Part shown: piece by piece, positions 1 to 5,253 of the stretch
How the letters are laid out: each line of letters opens with the position of its first letter
Position numbering within the stretch: the first letter of the stretch is position 1
Source: Nitrospirae bacterium GWC2_57_9
GTDB taxonomy: Bacteria > Nitrospirota > UBA9217
Length of the DNA: 5,253 nt
Assembly: GCA_001805085.1 (NCBI GenBank)
Contig: MHEA01000114.1
Coordinates: 1-5,253 of the forward strand
Direction of reading: 5' to 3'
Notes under the pieces: model-generated
Seen by the model: the letters and a program-made list of their open reading frames with translations, nothing else
What the model was told of the DNA's origin: nothing
Database searches by the model: none
Program-made: the position numbers and the translations under genes

Positions 1-374
1 AGATCCTGGTGAACCCGGTCTTCATCGCAGCGATCCCCGTCGTGCTCACCGGGCCGTCCCGGATCACGCTCTTCTTTGCAGCGCTCGTCAGCGCCTTCAA
101 GATCCTGGGCGATATGGTCATGAGCCGGAGCATCCTGAAACAGGGTCCCGCACAGGCCGGCTTCAAGCAGTCGCCGCTTGCCTTCCTGCTTGTCCCCTTC
201 AAGGACATCCTGATCGGAATGGTCTGGTTCGTGCCGCTTATAAGCGCCTCGGTGGTCTGGCGGGGGAACCGTTACCTTATCGGCAAGAACTCCCGGCTGG
301 CGCCCATGCCGGAGGCCGGTTTCTGGTCCTGGGGGTACCGCATCACGGACGTCATACGTGAGCGGTTTGCGTAA
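1..374 (+). CDS. Glycosyltransferase family 2, ceramide-glucosyltransferase/HpnI-like (C-terminal part, 5' truncated)
   Basis: The reading frame is open from the left edge; 123 codons are visible before the TAA stop. The GTG at base 9 is internal, because the frame continues upstream through ATC CTG. The visible part is the membrane-anchoring C-terminus. Hydrophobic stretches cover about residues 3-16, 22-33 and 61-83 of the visible part, followed by the conserved-looking tail VVWRGNRYLIGKNSRL, which I associate with ceramide glucosyltransferase-like and hopanoid-associated HpnI glycosyltransferases. Such enzymes transfer a sugar from a nucleotide sugar to a lipid at the inner membrane. The catalytic GT-A domain, with its metal-binding aspartates and (Q/R)xxRW motif, lies outside the window, so neither activity nor acceptor can be judged. 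An assignment to HpnI rather than to another glycolipid synthase is uncertain. Confidence 0.72.
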   Translation, partial: ILVNPVFIAAIPVVLTGPSRITLFFAALVSAFKILGDMVMSRSILKQGPAQAGFKQSPLAFLLVPFKDILIGMVWFVPLISASVVWRGNRYLIGKNSRLAPMPEAGFWSWGYRITDVIRERFA

Positions 375-397
375 TGACAGAAACCTTTTAGCCGTCC

Positions 398-420
398 TTC
401 CGGCATGGTTTTAGCCGGAA
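398..420 (+). terminator. Perfect 7-bp inverted repeat after the glycosyltransferase gene; weak terminator candidate
   Basis: TTCCGGC (398-404) and GCCGGAA (414-420) pair perfectly around a 9-nt loop, 24 bases after the stop codon of the glycosyltransferase gene. There is no U-tract directly after the stem, so this is not a canonical intrinsic terminator. Two shorter GC-rich hairpins follow (ACCCG 431-435 with CGGGT 443-447; CCGC 451-454 with GCGG 461-464), and the sequence then becomes T-rich from 471. The cluster may end transcription or stabilise the 3' end of the mRNA. Confidence 0.3.
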
Positions 421-473
421 TCCAGCCTGCACCCGGCGTTTACGGGTCTGCCGCGCGAGTGCGGGGTGTGTCT

Positions 474-504
474 TTGAATTTTTATTATCTTGAAAAACTA
501 GATT
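474..504 (+). promoter_or_regulatory. Possible promoter for the OlsF-like gene
   Basis: The base composition changes abruptly from GC-rich to AT-rich at about 471, which is typical of a promoter. TTGAAT (474-479) and TAGATT (499-504) are separated by 19 bp, longer than optimal. TATTAT (483-488) is an alternative -10 element but lacks a good -35 at 17 bp. No 11-bp-spaced repeats like those at 3257-3296 are visible here. The rest of the gap (505-542) holds no clear signal. Confidence 0.25.
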
Positions 505-542
505 CTCGAGATTGGGTAGAAGACAAAATGTGAAAATAGAAA

Positions 543-549
543 GAGGTGG
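543..549 (+). promoter_or_regulatory. Ribosome binding site that decides the start of the OlsF-like gene
   Basis: GAGGTGG is a good Shine-Dalgarno sequence about 5-6 bases before ATG 555. An in-frame GTG at 546 lies inside this Shine-Dalgarno sequence and has no site of its own, so ATG 555 is the better start. Confidence 0.6.
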
Positions 550-554
550 AACAA

Positions 555-2408
555 ATGCTTGAGCAGTTGGAAAAAAAAGCCCTCTTCAGCCTGGATGTCG
601 ACTTCAAGGACCCCTTTCAGAACAAGCTGTTTTCCCTGGTTAAGAATCCGATAGAGCACTTTCTTGCCTTTCCCCGCCTGAACCGTGCTTATGCCGACAT
701 AGCGGGCATGAAGGACAGCCGTCCTTTTCCTGACAAGGTCCTCGACCTGCTCAGGATCTCCTACGAGCTCGAAGAGGAGGACCTTGCGCGGCTGCAGGCG
801 GCAACAGGACCGGTCATCGTCGTGGCAAACCATCCCTACGGCGGTATTGAAGGAGTCATCCTCGCCTCGTTGCTGTGCTCTCTTCGCTGCGATGTAAAGT
901 TCATGGCCAACTCCCTGCTGAGCCGCGTCCCCGAGTTGCGCGAGCTGCTCATCCCGGTCAATCCCTTTCAGCAGCGAGCTGCGACCAGAGAGAACATCGG
1001 ACCGATCAGAGACTGCATCCAGTGGGTCAAAGGGGGCGGGATGCTCGTGGTCTTCCCGGCCGGGGAAGTCTCCCATTTCGACCCGGAACAGGGCGTTGTC
1101 ACGGACCCTGCCTGGAGCTCCACGATCGCCCGCATTATCCGCAAGACCAGGGCTTCAGTTCTCCCGCTCTTCTTCCAGGGGATGAACAGCCCGGCCTTCC
1201 AGATGGCCGGCATGGTCCACCCTCTCCTGCGCACGGCCCTGTTGCCGAACGAGCTGCTGAACAAGAAGCACAAACGGATCCCTATGAGGGCCGGTGACAT
1301 TATCCCGATGCAGAAACTGGCAGGGATCGGGACCGACCATGAGATGATGGACTATCTCCGCATGCGGACGTATCTCCTGGAGCACCGGGCAACGGGGACC
1401 TGCGGCAGGAGCCTCCCGGCTATTGGCCGAAGAAAGCCGAGGCTGGAGAGACCGATCATTCCGCCCCAGCCTTTGCAGCTGCTTGCAGCCGATATCGACC
1501 GGCTTGCTCCGAGCCAGACCCTGGTCGAGAGCGGCGAGAACGTCGTGATCGCGGCAGCGGCGGACCAGATCCCGCACGTGCTGCTCGAGATAGGAAGACT
1601 TCGGGAGCTCACGTTCCGGGCCGTGGGTGAAGGCACGGGAAATGCCGTGGACCTCGACGGGTTCGATCACACCTATGTTCATCTTTTCATCTGGAACAAG
1701 GTCAAACAGGAAGTCATCGGCGCCTATCGGATCGGCCGGACCGATGAACTGGTCCGGAAGCAGGGCATCCGGGGCATCTACACGAGCACGTTGTTCCGCT
1801 ATGACCGGTCTTTCCTCGAGCAGCTCGGCCCCGCTCTCGAGCTGGGCCGCTCCTTCATCCGGCCCGAATACCAGCGCTCCTACGCGCCGCTGCTGCTTCT
1901 CTGGAAAGGGATCGGCAGATACGTGGTGGATAATCCTCATTACCGGAACGTGATCGGCCCGGTCAGCATCACCGACGAGTATCAGGCTCTGTCCAAGGCG
2001 CTTATGGTGCGCTTCCTGACCATGAACAGGTTCTGTAACGATATGGCCGGCCTGGTAAGACCGAGGCGGCCGCTCAGGACCAAACCAATGAAAGGCTGGG
2101 ACATGGATGCAGGCTTTCGCCCCGGAAGGGACGATATTGACGATGTATCGGAACTGGTCTCTTCTATCGAAAACGACCGGAAAGGCATACCTATCCTGCT
2201 GAAGCAATATCTCAAGCTGGGCGGACAGATCCTCGGGTTCAACGTAGATCCCGCCTTCGGGAACGTGCTGGACGGACTGATCATGGTCGATCTGACCAGG
2301 ACGGAGCCGAAGATGCTGGAACGATACCTGGGGAAAGAAGGCGCCCGGTCCTTTTTGAGATATCACCGGGCAATACTATCGGAATGCGATAAACAGCCTG
2401 TTTCGTGA
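555..2408 (+). CDS. OlsF-like bifunctional acyltransferase: PlsC-type O-acyltransferase fused to OlsB/GNAT-type N-acyltransferase
   Basis: This 617-residue protein (620 from GTG 546) has two catalytic halves. The N-terminal half (about 80-280) is a lysophospholipid-acyltransferase domain: NHPYGGIEG at 92-100 carries the catalytic His93 and an acidic partner Glu99 at HX5E spacing, FPAGE lies at 167-171 and VLPLFFQG at 202-209. The C-terminal half (about 330-600) resembles the acyl-homoserine-lactone-synthase/OlsB-like GNAT fold (Acetyltransf_5): RLRELTFRAVGEGTG at 348-362, DLDGFD at 366-371, a strand ending IGAYRIG, ELGRSFIRPEYQ at 429-440 and GPVSI at 468-472. In known OlsF the C-terminal half adds a 3-hydroxy-acyl chain to the alpha-amino group of ornithine and the N-terminal half then O-acylates it, giving a phosphorus-free membrane lipid. 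The amino acid substrate cannot be read here; glycine, lysine or glutamine lipids are alternatives. No membrane span is obvious; it probably acts at the inner face of the inner membrane. It has its own upstream gap and seems to be transcribed alone. Confidence 0.85.
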   Translation: MLEQLEKKALFSLDVDFKDPFQNKLFSLVKNPIEHFLAFPRLNRAYADIAGMKDSRPFPDKVLDLLRISYELEEEDLARLQAATGPVIVVANHPYGGIEGVILASLLCSLRCDVKFMANSLLSRVPELRELLIPVNPFQQRAATRENIGPIRDCIQWVKGGGMLVVFPAGEVSHFDPEQGVVTDPAWSSTIARIIRKTRASVLPLFFQGMNSPAFQMAGMVHPLLRTALLPNELLNKKHKRIPMRAGDIIPMQKLAGIGTDHEMMDYLRMRTYLLEHRATGTCGRSLPAIGRRKPRLERPIIPPQPLQLLAADIDRLAPSQTLVESGENVVIAAAADQIPHVLLEIGRLRELTFRAVGEGTGNAVDLDGFDHTYVHLFIWNKVKQEVIGAYRIGRTDELVRKQGIRGIYTSTLFRYDRSFLEQLGPALELGRSFIRPEYQRSYAPLLLLWKGIGRYVVDNPHYRNVIGPVSITDEYQALSKALMVRFLTMNRFCNDMAGLVRPRRPLRTKPMKGWDMDAGFRPGRDDIDDVSELVSSIENDRKGIPILLKQYLKLGGQILGFNVDPAFGNVLDGLIMVDLTRTEPKMLERYLGKEGARSFLRYHRAILSECDKQPVS

Positions 2409-2469
2409 ATCAGAAAGGGAGAGACGGCGTTGGGATGGAGTATATCGGTCATGTACATTACAGCACAAA

Positions 2470-2475
2470 AAGGAG
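2470..2475 (+). promoter_or_regulatory. Strong ribosome binding site of the small kinase-like gene
   Basis: AAGGAG lies six bases before ATG 2482, near-ideal strength and spacing, and fixes this start. The 73-bp gap to the gene before it also contains a weak promoter-like pair, TTGGGA (2430-2435) and TACATT (2454-2459) with an 18-bp spacer, so read-through from the acyltransferase gene and a separate promoter are both possible. Confidence 0.7.
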
Positions 2476-2481
2476 ATAACC

Positions 2482-3252
2482 ATGCGGACAAATCAAAAGA
2501 TATTATCTTCCAGGCGTAATGCAACTCTTTCAAACCGATCAGCCCTGCCCCGGCTGAAATCTTTGCTGCTGGCCCAGGCTGCCCGGAACGCGGGCCGGGC
2601 ATTGGATAGGATCCCCGGCATAGCGGAACACATGCGGGCAGCCTCTGGAAAAGGCGACCTTAAAAATCTTCAGGACCGGCTCGCGGTCCTCTTTTCCAGC
2701 GGGTCGGAACTGTCGGATATGCTATTGTCCGGCGCTATTAAACTTTCCCGGCTGGAAACGGAATCAGGCATGGGTGCGGTCGTCCGCTTCAATATTGTCG
2801 CGCTGCTGCAGGACGTGGCGCAGGCAACGCGAACCGTCATCGCACAAAAACCGGTAACCGTCGTTGCTGTTTCTTCACCGGACCCGGTGATCATACTTTC
2901 CGATCCCTGCAAAATCAGGCTGCTCATGATGGAGTTGGCAACCAATGCTGCAACATTTACCGAGCGAGGAAGGATCGCGCTTATCCTGAACCGGGATGAA
3001 GACAGAATAAGGCTGATGGTCACGGATACGGGGAGAGGAATGGCCGTTGAAGACGTCTCCCGCTTCTTCGAGCATGTTCGGGGATATCACGGAAAGACTA
3101 CGGCATGTGCGGAATTCGGCCTTGGATTCAGGATCGTCAAATGCCTTGTAGCCTCCCTGAACGGCACGTTATCGGTATCGAGCCGGGTCGGAGAAGGAAC
3201 GATCGTCGAGGTCTCCCTTCCCCTGCCGAGTGATTGCGGGCAACTGCAATGA
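2482..3252 (+). CDS. Small soluble histidine-kinase-like ATPase with degenerate phosphoacceptor helix
   Basis: The protein has 256 residues, no signal peptide, no membrane segment and no recognisable sensor domain. Residues 1-30 are basic. Residues 35-95 look like a DHp helical hairpin ending in KLSRLE (87-92), which lines up with LLSRLE of the next kinase. Residues about 100-250 form a HATPase_c domain: the N-box ELATNAATFT (151-160) keeps Asn155 but has Glu for the first Asn and Thr for the usual Lys; the G1 box is DTGRG (182-186), the F-box RFFEHVRG (194-201), the G2 box FGLGFRIVK (212-220), and VGEGT (236-240) completes the fold. No H-E-x-R motif is present; aligned on the SRLE end of helix 2, the phosphoacceptor position falls on about Asp42 in ALDRIPGI. 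The nearest histidine, His50, is out of register. ATP binding looks possible; autophosphorylation is doubtful. It may act as a regulatory partner of the kinases encoded downstream. Confidence 0.8.
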   Translation: MRTNQKILSSRRNATLSNRSALPRLKSLLLAQAARNAGRALDRIPGIAEHMRAASGKGDLKNLQDRLAVLFSSGSELSDMLLSGAIKLSRLETESGMGAVVRFNIVALLQDVAQATRTVIAQKPVTVVAVSSPDPVIILSDPCKIRLLMMELATNAATFTERGRIALILNRDEDRIRLMVTDTGRGMAVEDVSRFFEHVRGYHGKTTACAEFGLGFRIVKCLVASLNGTLSVSSRVGEGTIVEVSLPLPSDCGQLQ

Positions 3253-3256
3253 CATG

Positions 3257-3296
3257 TTTTAACATAACCTTAACATTCTTTTAATAAAGCTGTAAC
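3257..3296 (+). promoter_or_regulatory. Pho-box-like operator: four heptamers at exact 11-bp spacing
   Basis: TTTTAAC (3257-3263), CCTTAAC (3268-3274), TTTTAAT (3279-3285) and CTGTAAC (3290-3296) share a TAA core and repeat every 11 bp, separated by the AT-rich tetramers ATAA, ATTC and AAAG. Tandem 7+4-bp units are the binding format of PhoB (CTGTCAT-type units) and of Gram-positive PhoP (TTAACA-type units). The last two units form an 18-bp box ending 10 bp before a possible -10 element, the same geometry as the E. coli phoA promoter. The site is 61 bases before the start of the receiver-kinase gene and directly after the small kinase-like gene. The geometry is directly visible; binding by a PhoB orthologue is inferred. 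Confidence 0.6.
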
Positions 3297-3306
3297 AGGG
3301 ATGCCG

Positions 3307-3312
3307 TACCAT
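3307..3312 (+). promoter_or_regulatory. Possible -10 element of the Pho-type promoter
   Basis: TACCAT matches the TATAAT consensus at 4 of 6 positions and starts exactly 10 bp after the last heptamer, so the operator would replace the -35 element as in PhoB-activated promoters. GATAAT (3322-3327) is a better -10 match but sits farther from the operator and lacks a -35 sequence at normal spacing. Confidence 0.4.
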
Positions 3313-3356
3313 AACCCCCGCGATAATACAACTTCATAAACCTCCGGGAATATCTA

Positions 3357-4484
3357 ATGACAAAACAAATCCTTATTGTGGAAGATGAGCAGGACACCGC
3401 GGAACTGCTCCGTTACAACCTCGATAAAGCCGGATATGCGGCAATTATCGCACGGAATGGAGAAGATGCCATCGATATGGTTCAATGCAACGCTCCCGAC
3501 CTGGTGCTCCTGGATGTGATGATGCCCGAACTCAATGGCTGGGAAGTCTGCAGGGTCCTCAGGGAAAGCTCAAAAGGAAAAACGATCCCCATCATCATGC
3601 TTTCAGCACTCATGGATGAAGAGGCCCGGGTCAAAGGGTTGAGCCTTGGCGCTGATGATTATATTGGAAAGCCTTTCTCCATCAAGGAACTCCTGTTAAA
3701 GGTCGGGAAACAGCTCAAACGGCAACAGGATCTCAGACAATTTCAGGCTCGTGAGAAAGAGCAGGACACGTCTTTACGGTATCTCGTGCATGAAATGCGG
3801 AACGCAATCACGGTAATCAACGGGTTTTCAACGCTCGCCCTAAAGAAAGACGACCACGCACGCTATCTTAAAACGATCAAAGCATCTGCCTTGCATGCCG
3901 GCAGCCTGCTGAATGATGCAGATCTGCTGTCCCGGCTTGAGAAGAACGGCGCCGGATTATCCCTTCAGCCCGTGGATATAAACCTGCTAGCGGCTGAAGT
4001 CGTCGACATCGTCGGGCTTGCAAAGCAAAGCAAGACGGAGATATCCATCATCAACAATGCTTCGGCTATGGTTCTCGGCAATAGTACCGCTATCAGGCAA
4101 ATACTGATGAATCTGCTGTCCAACGCCGTAAAATTCAACCGTGAACACGGAAGGATCGGTATAGGCTTTGAAGAAACGCAAGATCTGGTCCACGTATCCG
4201 TAATTGACGAAGGCAGGGGCATCTCTCCCCTGGAATTGCCCAAGGTGTTCGATAAACACTATCGCGCTGCAGGGAGCGAGCAAATAAAAGGCTCAGGCAT
4301 GGGCCTCTACATTGTGCGCCTGCTTGCAGACGCTATGGGAGGCACGATCAAAGCTGTCAGCGCTCAAGGTTCAGGCAGCACCTTTACGTTCTCCCTGCCG
4401 CTCTGCCGGACCGGGGGGTCGAACGGAATTATACCAGCGGTTGCCGACAGACTGTGTTCGCCGGCAACCGGGACTGAAAGGTGA
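3357..4484 (+). CDS. Hybrid response regulator-histidine kinase (PhoB-like receiver, HisKA, HATPase_c)
   Basis: The 375-residue soluble protein begins with a receiver domain (about 3-120): acidic pair Glu9/Asp10, phosphoacceptor Asp53 in LLDVMMP, Ser83 and Lys105 in DDYIGKPF. The pattern ILIVEDE, LLRYNL, GADDYIGKPF is that of PhoB/OmpR-class receivers, yet no winged-helix domain follows. Instead a charged linker (120-140) leads to HisKA with His145 in VHEMRNAI and to a complete HATPase_c: N-box NLLSNAVKF (252-260), G1 DEGRG (284-288), F-box VFDKHYR (297-303), G2 GSGMGLYIV (312-320). Residues from about 351 form an unrelated tail. The receiver probably gates the kinase, so an upstream phosphodonor would control it. 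It lies behind the Pho-box-like operator and ahead of a second kinase gene. The Shine-Dalgarno site is weak (GGGA, 3346-3349). Its own output partner is not in the window. Confidence 0.9.
   Translation: MTKQILIVEDEQDTAELLRYNLDKAGYAAIIARNGEDAIDMVQCNAPDLVLLDVMMPELNGWEVCRVLRESSKGKTIPIIMLSALMDEEARVKGLSLGADDYIGKPFSIKELLLKVGKQLKRQQDLRQFQAREKEQDTSLRYLVHEMRNAITVINGFSTLALKKDDHARYLKTIKASALHAGSLLNDADLLSRLEKNGAGLSLQPVDINLLAAEVVDIVGLAKQSKTEISIINNASAMVLGNSTAIRQILMNLLSNAVKFNREHGRIGIGFEETQDLVHVSVIDEGRGISPLELPKVFDKHYRAAGSEQIKGSGMGLYIVRLLADAMGGTIKAVSAQGSGSTFTFSLPLCRTGGSNGIIPAVADRLCSPATGTER
4478..4484 (+). promoter_or_regulatory. Ribosome binding site deciding the CBS-kinase start
   Basis: AAGGTGA lies five bases before ATG 4490 and overlaps the TGA stop (4482-4484) of the preceding gene. 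ATG 4484, which overlaps that stop, is too close to be served by this site; ATG 4520 has AAGGA only one base upstream. ATG 4490 is therefore preferred, and termination-reinitiation coupling is likely. Confidence 0.5.
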
Positions 4485-4489
4485 TGCAT

Positions 4490-5253
4490 ATGACAATTGC
4501 CGAACATAATAGTAAGGACATGAAAAATGTGTGGTTCCAGGACGAATCCAAGCCTGTCGGCGCCTTCATCAGTTCGGTGCAACAGGTCTCTCCCTTTGTC
4601 AAAACAAGAGAAGTGGCGGAAATATTCTTTTTGTCTCCGAATCTCGACGCTCTTGCCATTGTCGATCTCGGGGAACCGGTCGGGCTGATCACGCGTCAGA
4701 AATTCCTGCTCAAGCTGTTTCGACGGTTCGGCATCGAAATTTATGGAAAGAACCCGATCGTAGCCGTCTCGGACGCCGACCCGCTGATCATCCAGGAAAC
4801 GGAACGGATAGACATTGCCATTGATAAAGCGCTCGAGCGGCAGTCGGAAATGGTTTATGACGATATCATCGTGACGGACAGTACGGGCTGCTTTAAAGGC
4901 CTGCTCTCGATCAGACAGCTCGTGATACAGCAAAGCACCGCCCTTGCGAACAGTATGGTCCAGAAGGAAATAGCCACAAAACGCGCGCAGGAGCTCGAAA
5001 AGATCAACCAGGTGAAGTCGCAGTTCATCGCTCATGTTACCCATGAGCTGCGTTCCCCGGTTAATGCGATTATCGGCCTGGCCGAACTGCTCAAGATCGC
5101 GAGTGAAAAGGGACAGATAGCGCAGATCAAGGAACGCCTCTCGCTCATGATTTCGAGCGCAACGAACCTCAGGGCGATCATAACTAATATCCTCGACCTG
5201 TCCAAGATCGAAGCCGGAAAAATGGAAGCTTCAATCGAAAACCTTGACCTCTC
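4490..5253 (+). CDS. CBS-pair sensor histidine kinase (3' truncated by window end)
   Basis: The frame from ATG 4490 (ATG 4484 is also in frame) stays open to the right edge, giving 254 complete codons. Residues about 30-147 form two CBS repeats: the first holds FFLSPNLDALAIVD, then GEPVGLITRQKFL and the connecting FGIEIYGKNPI; the second holds MVYDDIIVTDSTG and FKGLLSIRQLV. This CBS subtype is familiar from soluble GGDEF/EAL and kinase proteins, and CBS pairs commonly bind adenine nucleotides. A charged, probably coiled-coil helix (150-177) leads to HisKA with FIAHVTHELRSPVNAIIG; the phosphoacceptor is His185. The second helix ends in LDLSKIEAGKM. The HATPase_c domain must lie beyond the window. 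No membrane segment or signal peptide is seen, so it should sense a cytoplasmic signal. Being coupled to the receiver-kinase gene, it is a candidate phosphodonor or partner for that receiver. Confidence 0.85.
   Translation, partial: MTIAEHNSKDMKNVWFQDESKPVGAFISSVQQVSPFVKTREVAEIFFLSPNLDALAIVDLGEPVGLITRQKFLLKLFRRFGIEIYGKNPIVAVSDADPLIIQETERIDIAIDKALERQSEMVYDDIIVTDSTGCFKGLLSIRQLVIQQSTALANSMVQKEIATKRAQELEKINQVKSQFIAHVTHELRSPVNAIIGLAELLKIASEKGQIAQIKERLSLMISSATNLRAIITNILDLSKIEAGKMEASIENLDL

Noticed and set aside
9..11. GTG as a start codon for the first gene
   Set aside because: The same frame continues to the left edge and the protein begins in the middle of a membrane domain, so this is an internal valine codon.
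472..495. Pho box before the acyltransferase gene (CTTTGAA, CTTGAAA)
   Set aside because: The two elements are 17 bp apart rather than 11 bp, and no further units fit the period.
498..1076. Minus-strand open frame of 192 codons covering the promoter gap and the start of the acyltransferase gene
   Set aside because: It is antisense to the conserved acyltransferase domain, and its product looks like a shadow of that sequence.
875..1297. Second plus-strand frame inside the acyltransferase gene
   Set aside because: It is rich in Arg, Gly and Pro, typical of an out-of-frame reading of a GC-rich gene, and has no ribosome binding site or domain.
1155..2366. Long open frame of 403 codons on the minus strand opposite the acyltransferase gene
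   Set aside because: The plus-strand frame has clear catalytic motifs and a ribosome binding site. The minus-strand translation shows no domain and is explained by the codon bias of a GC-rich gene.
4364..5044. Minus-strand open frame of 226 codons across the junction of the two kinase genes
   Set aside because: It spans two well-supported plus-strand genes with kinase and CBS motifs; its translation shows no recognisable domain.

Overview
The window is a 5.25-kb stretch of moderately GC-rich bacterial chromosome with all five genes on the plus strand. Codon use, the Shine-Dalgarno sites and the gene families (an HpnI-type glycosyltransferase, an OlsF-type double acyltransferase and soluble multi-domain kinases) suggest a Gram-negative bacterium of the Deltaproteobacteria/Desulfobacterota or Nitrospirota kind. 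That placement is inference; there is no rRNA or other marker gene here. I see no mobile element, CRISPR array, tRNA or rRNA.

Left part (1-2408): membrane lipid genes. The window opens inside the C-terminal third of a membrane-bound family 2 glycosyltransferase of the ceramide-glucosyltransferase/HpnI type. After a 180-bp gap that probably holds a promoter comes a 617-residue fusion of an N-terminal PlsC-like O-acyltransferase and a C-terminal GNAT/OlsB-like N-acyltransferase. This is the architecture of OlsF, the bifunctional enzyme that makes phosphorus-free ornithine (or other amino-acyl) lipids.

Right part (2482-5253): a signalling cluster. First is a small soluble histidine-kinase-like protein with a good ATPase domain but no recognisable phosphoacceptor histidine. 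After a 104-bp gap comes a receiver-histidine kinase fusion whose receiver looks like PhoB but which has no DNA-binding domain. Five bases downstream, and probably translationally coupled, is a CBS-pair histidine kinase that runs off the window.

The most striking non-coding signal is in the 104-bp gap. Four TTAAC-type heptamers are repeated exactly every 11 bp (3257-3296), followed 10 bp later by a possible -10 element. This is the geometry of a Pho box bound by PhoB/PhoP. Together with neighbouring genes for phosphorus-free lipids, it suggests that the signalling operon, and perhaps the locus, responds to phosphate limitation. The Pho-box geometry is read directly from the sequence; the physiological link is inference.
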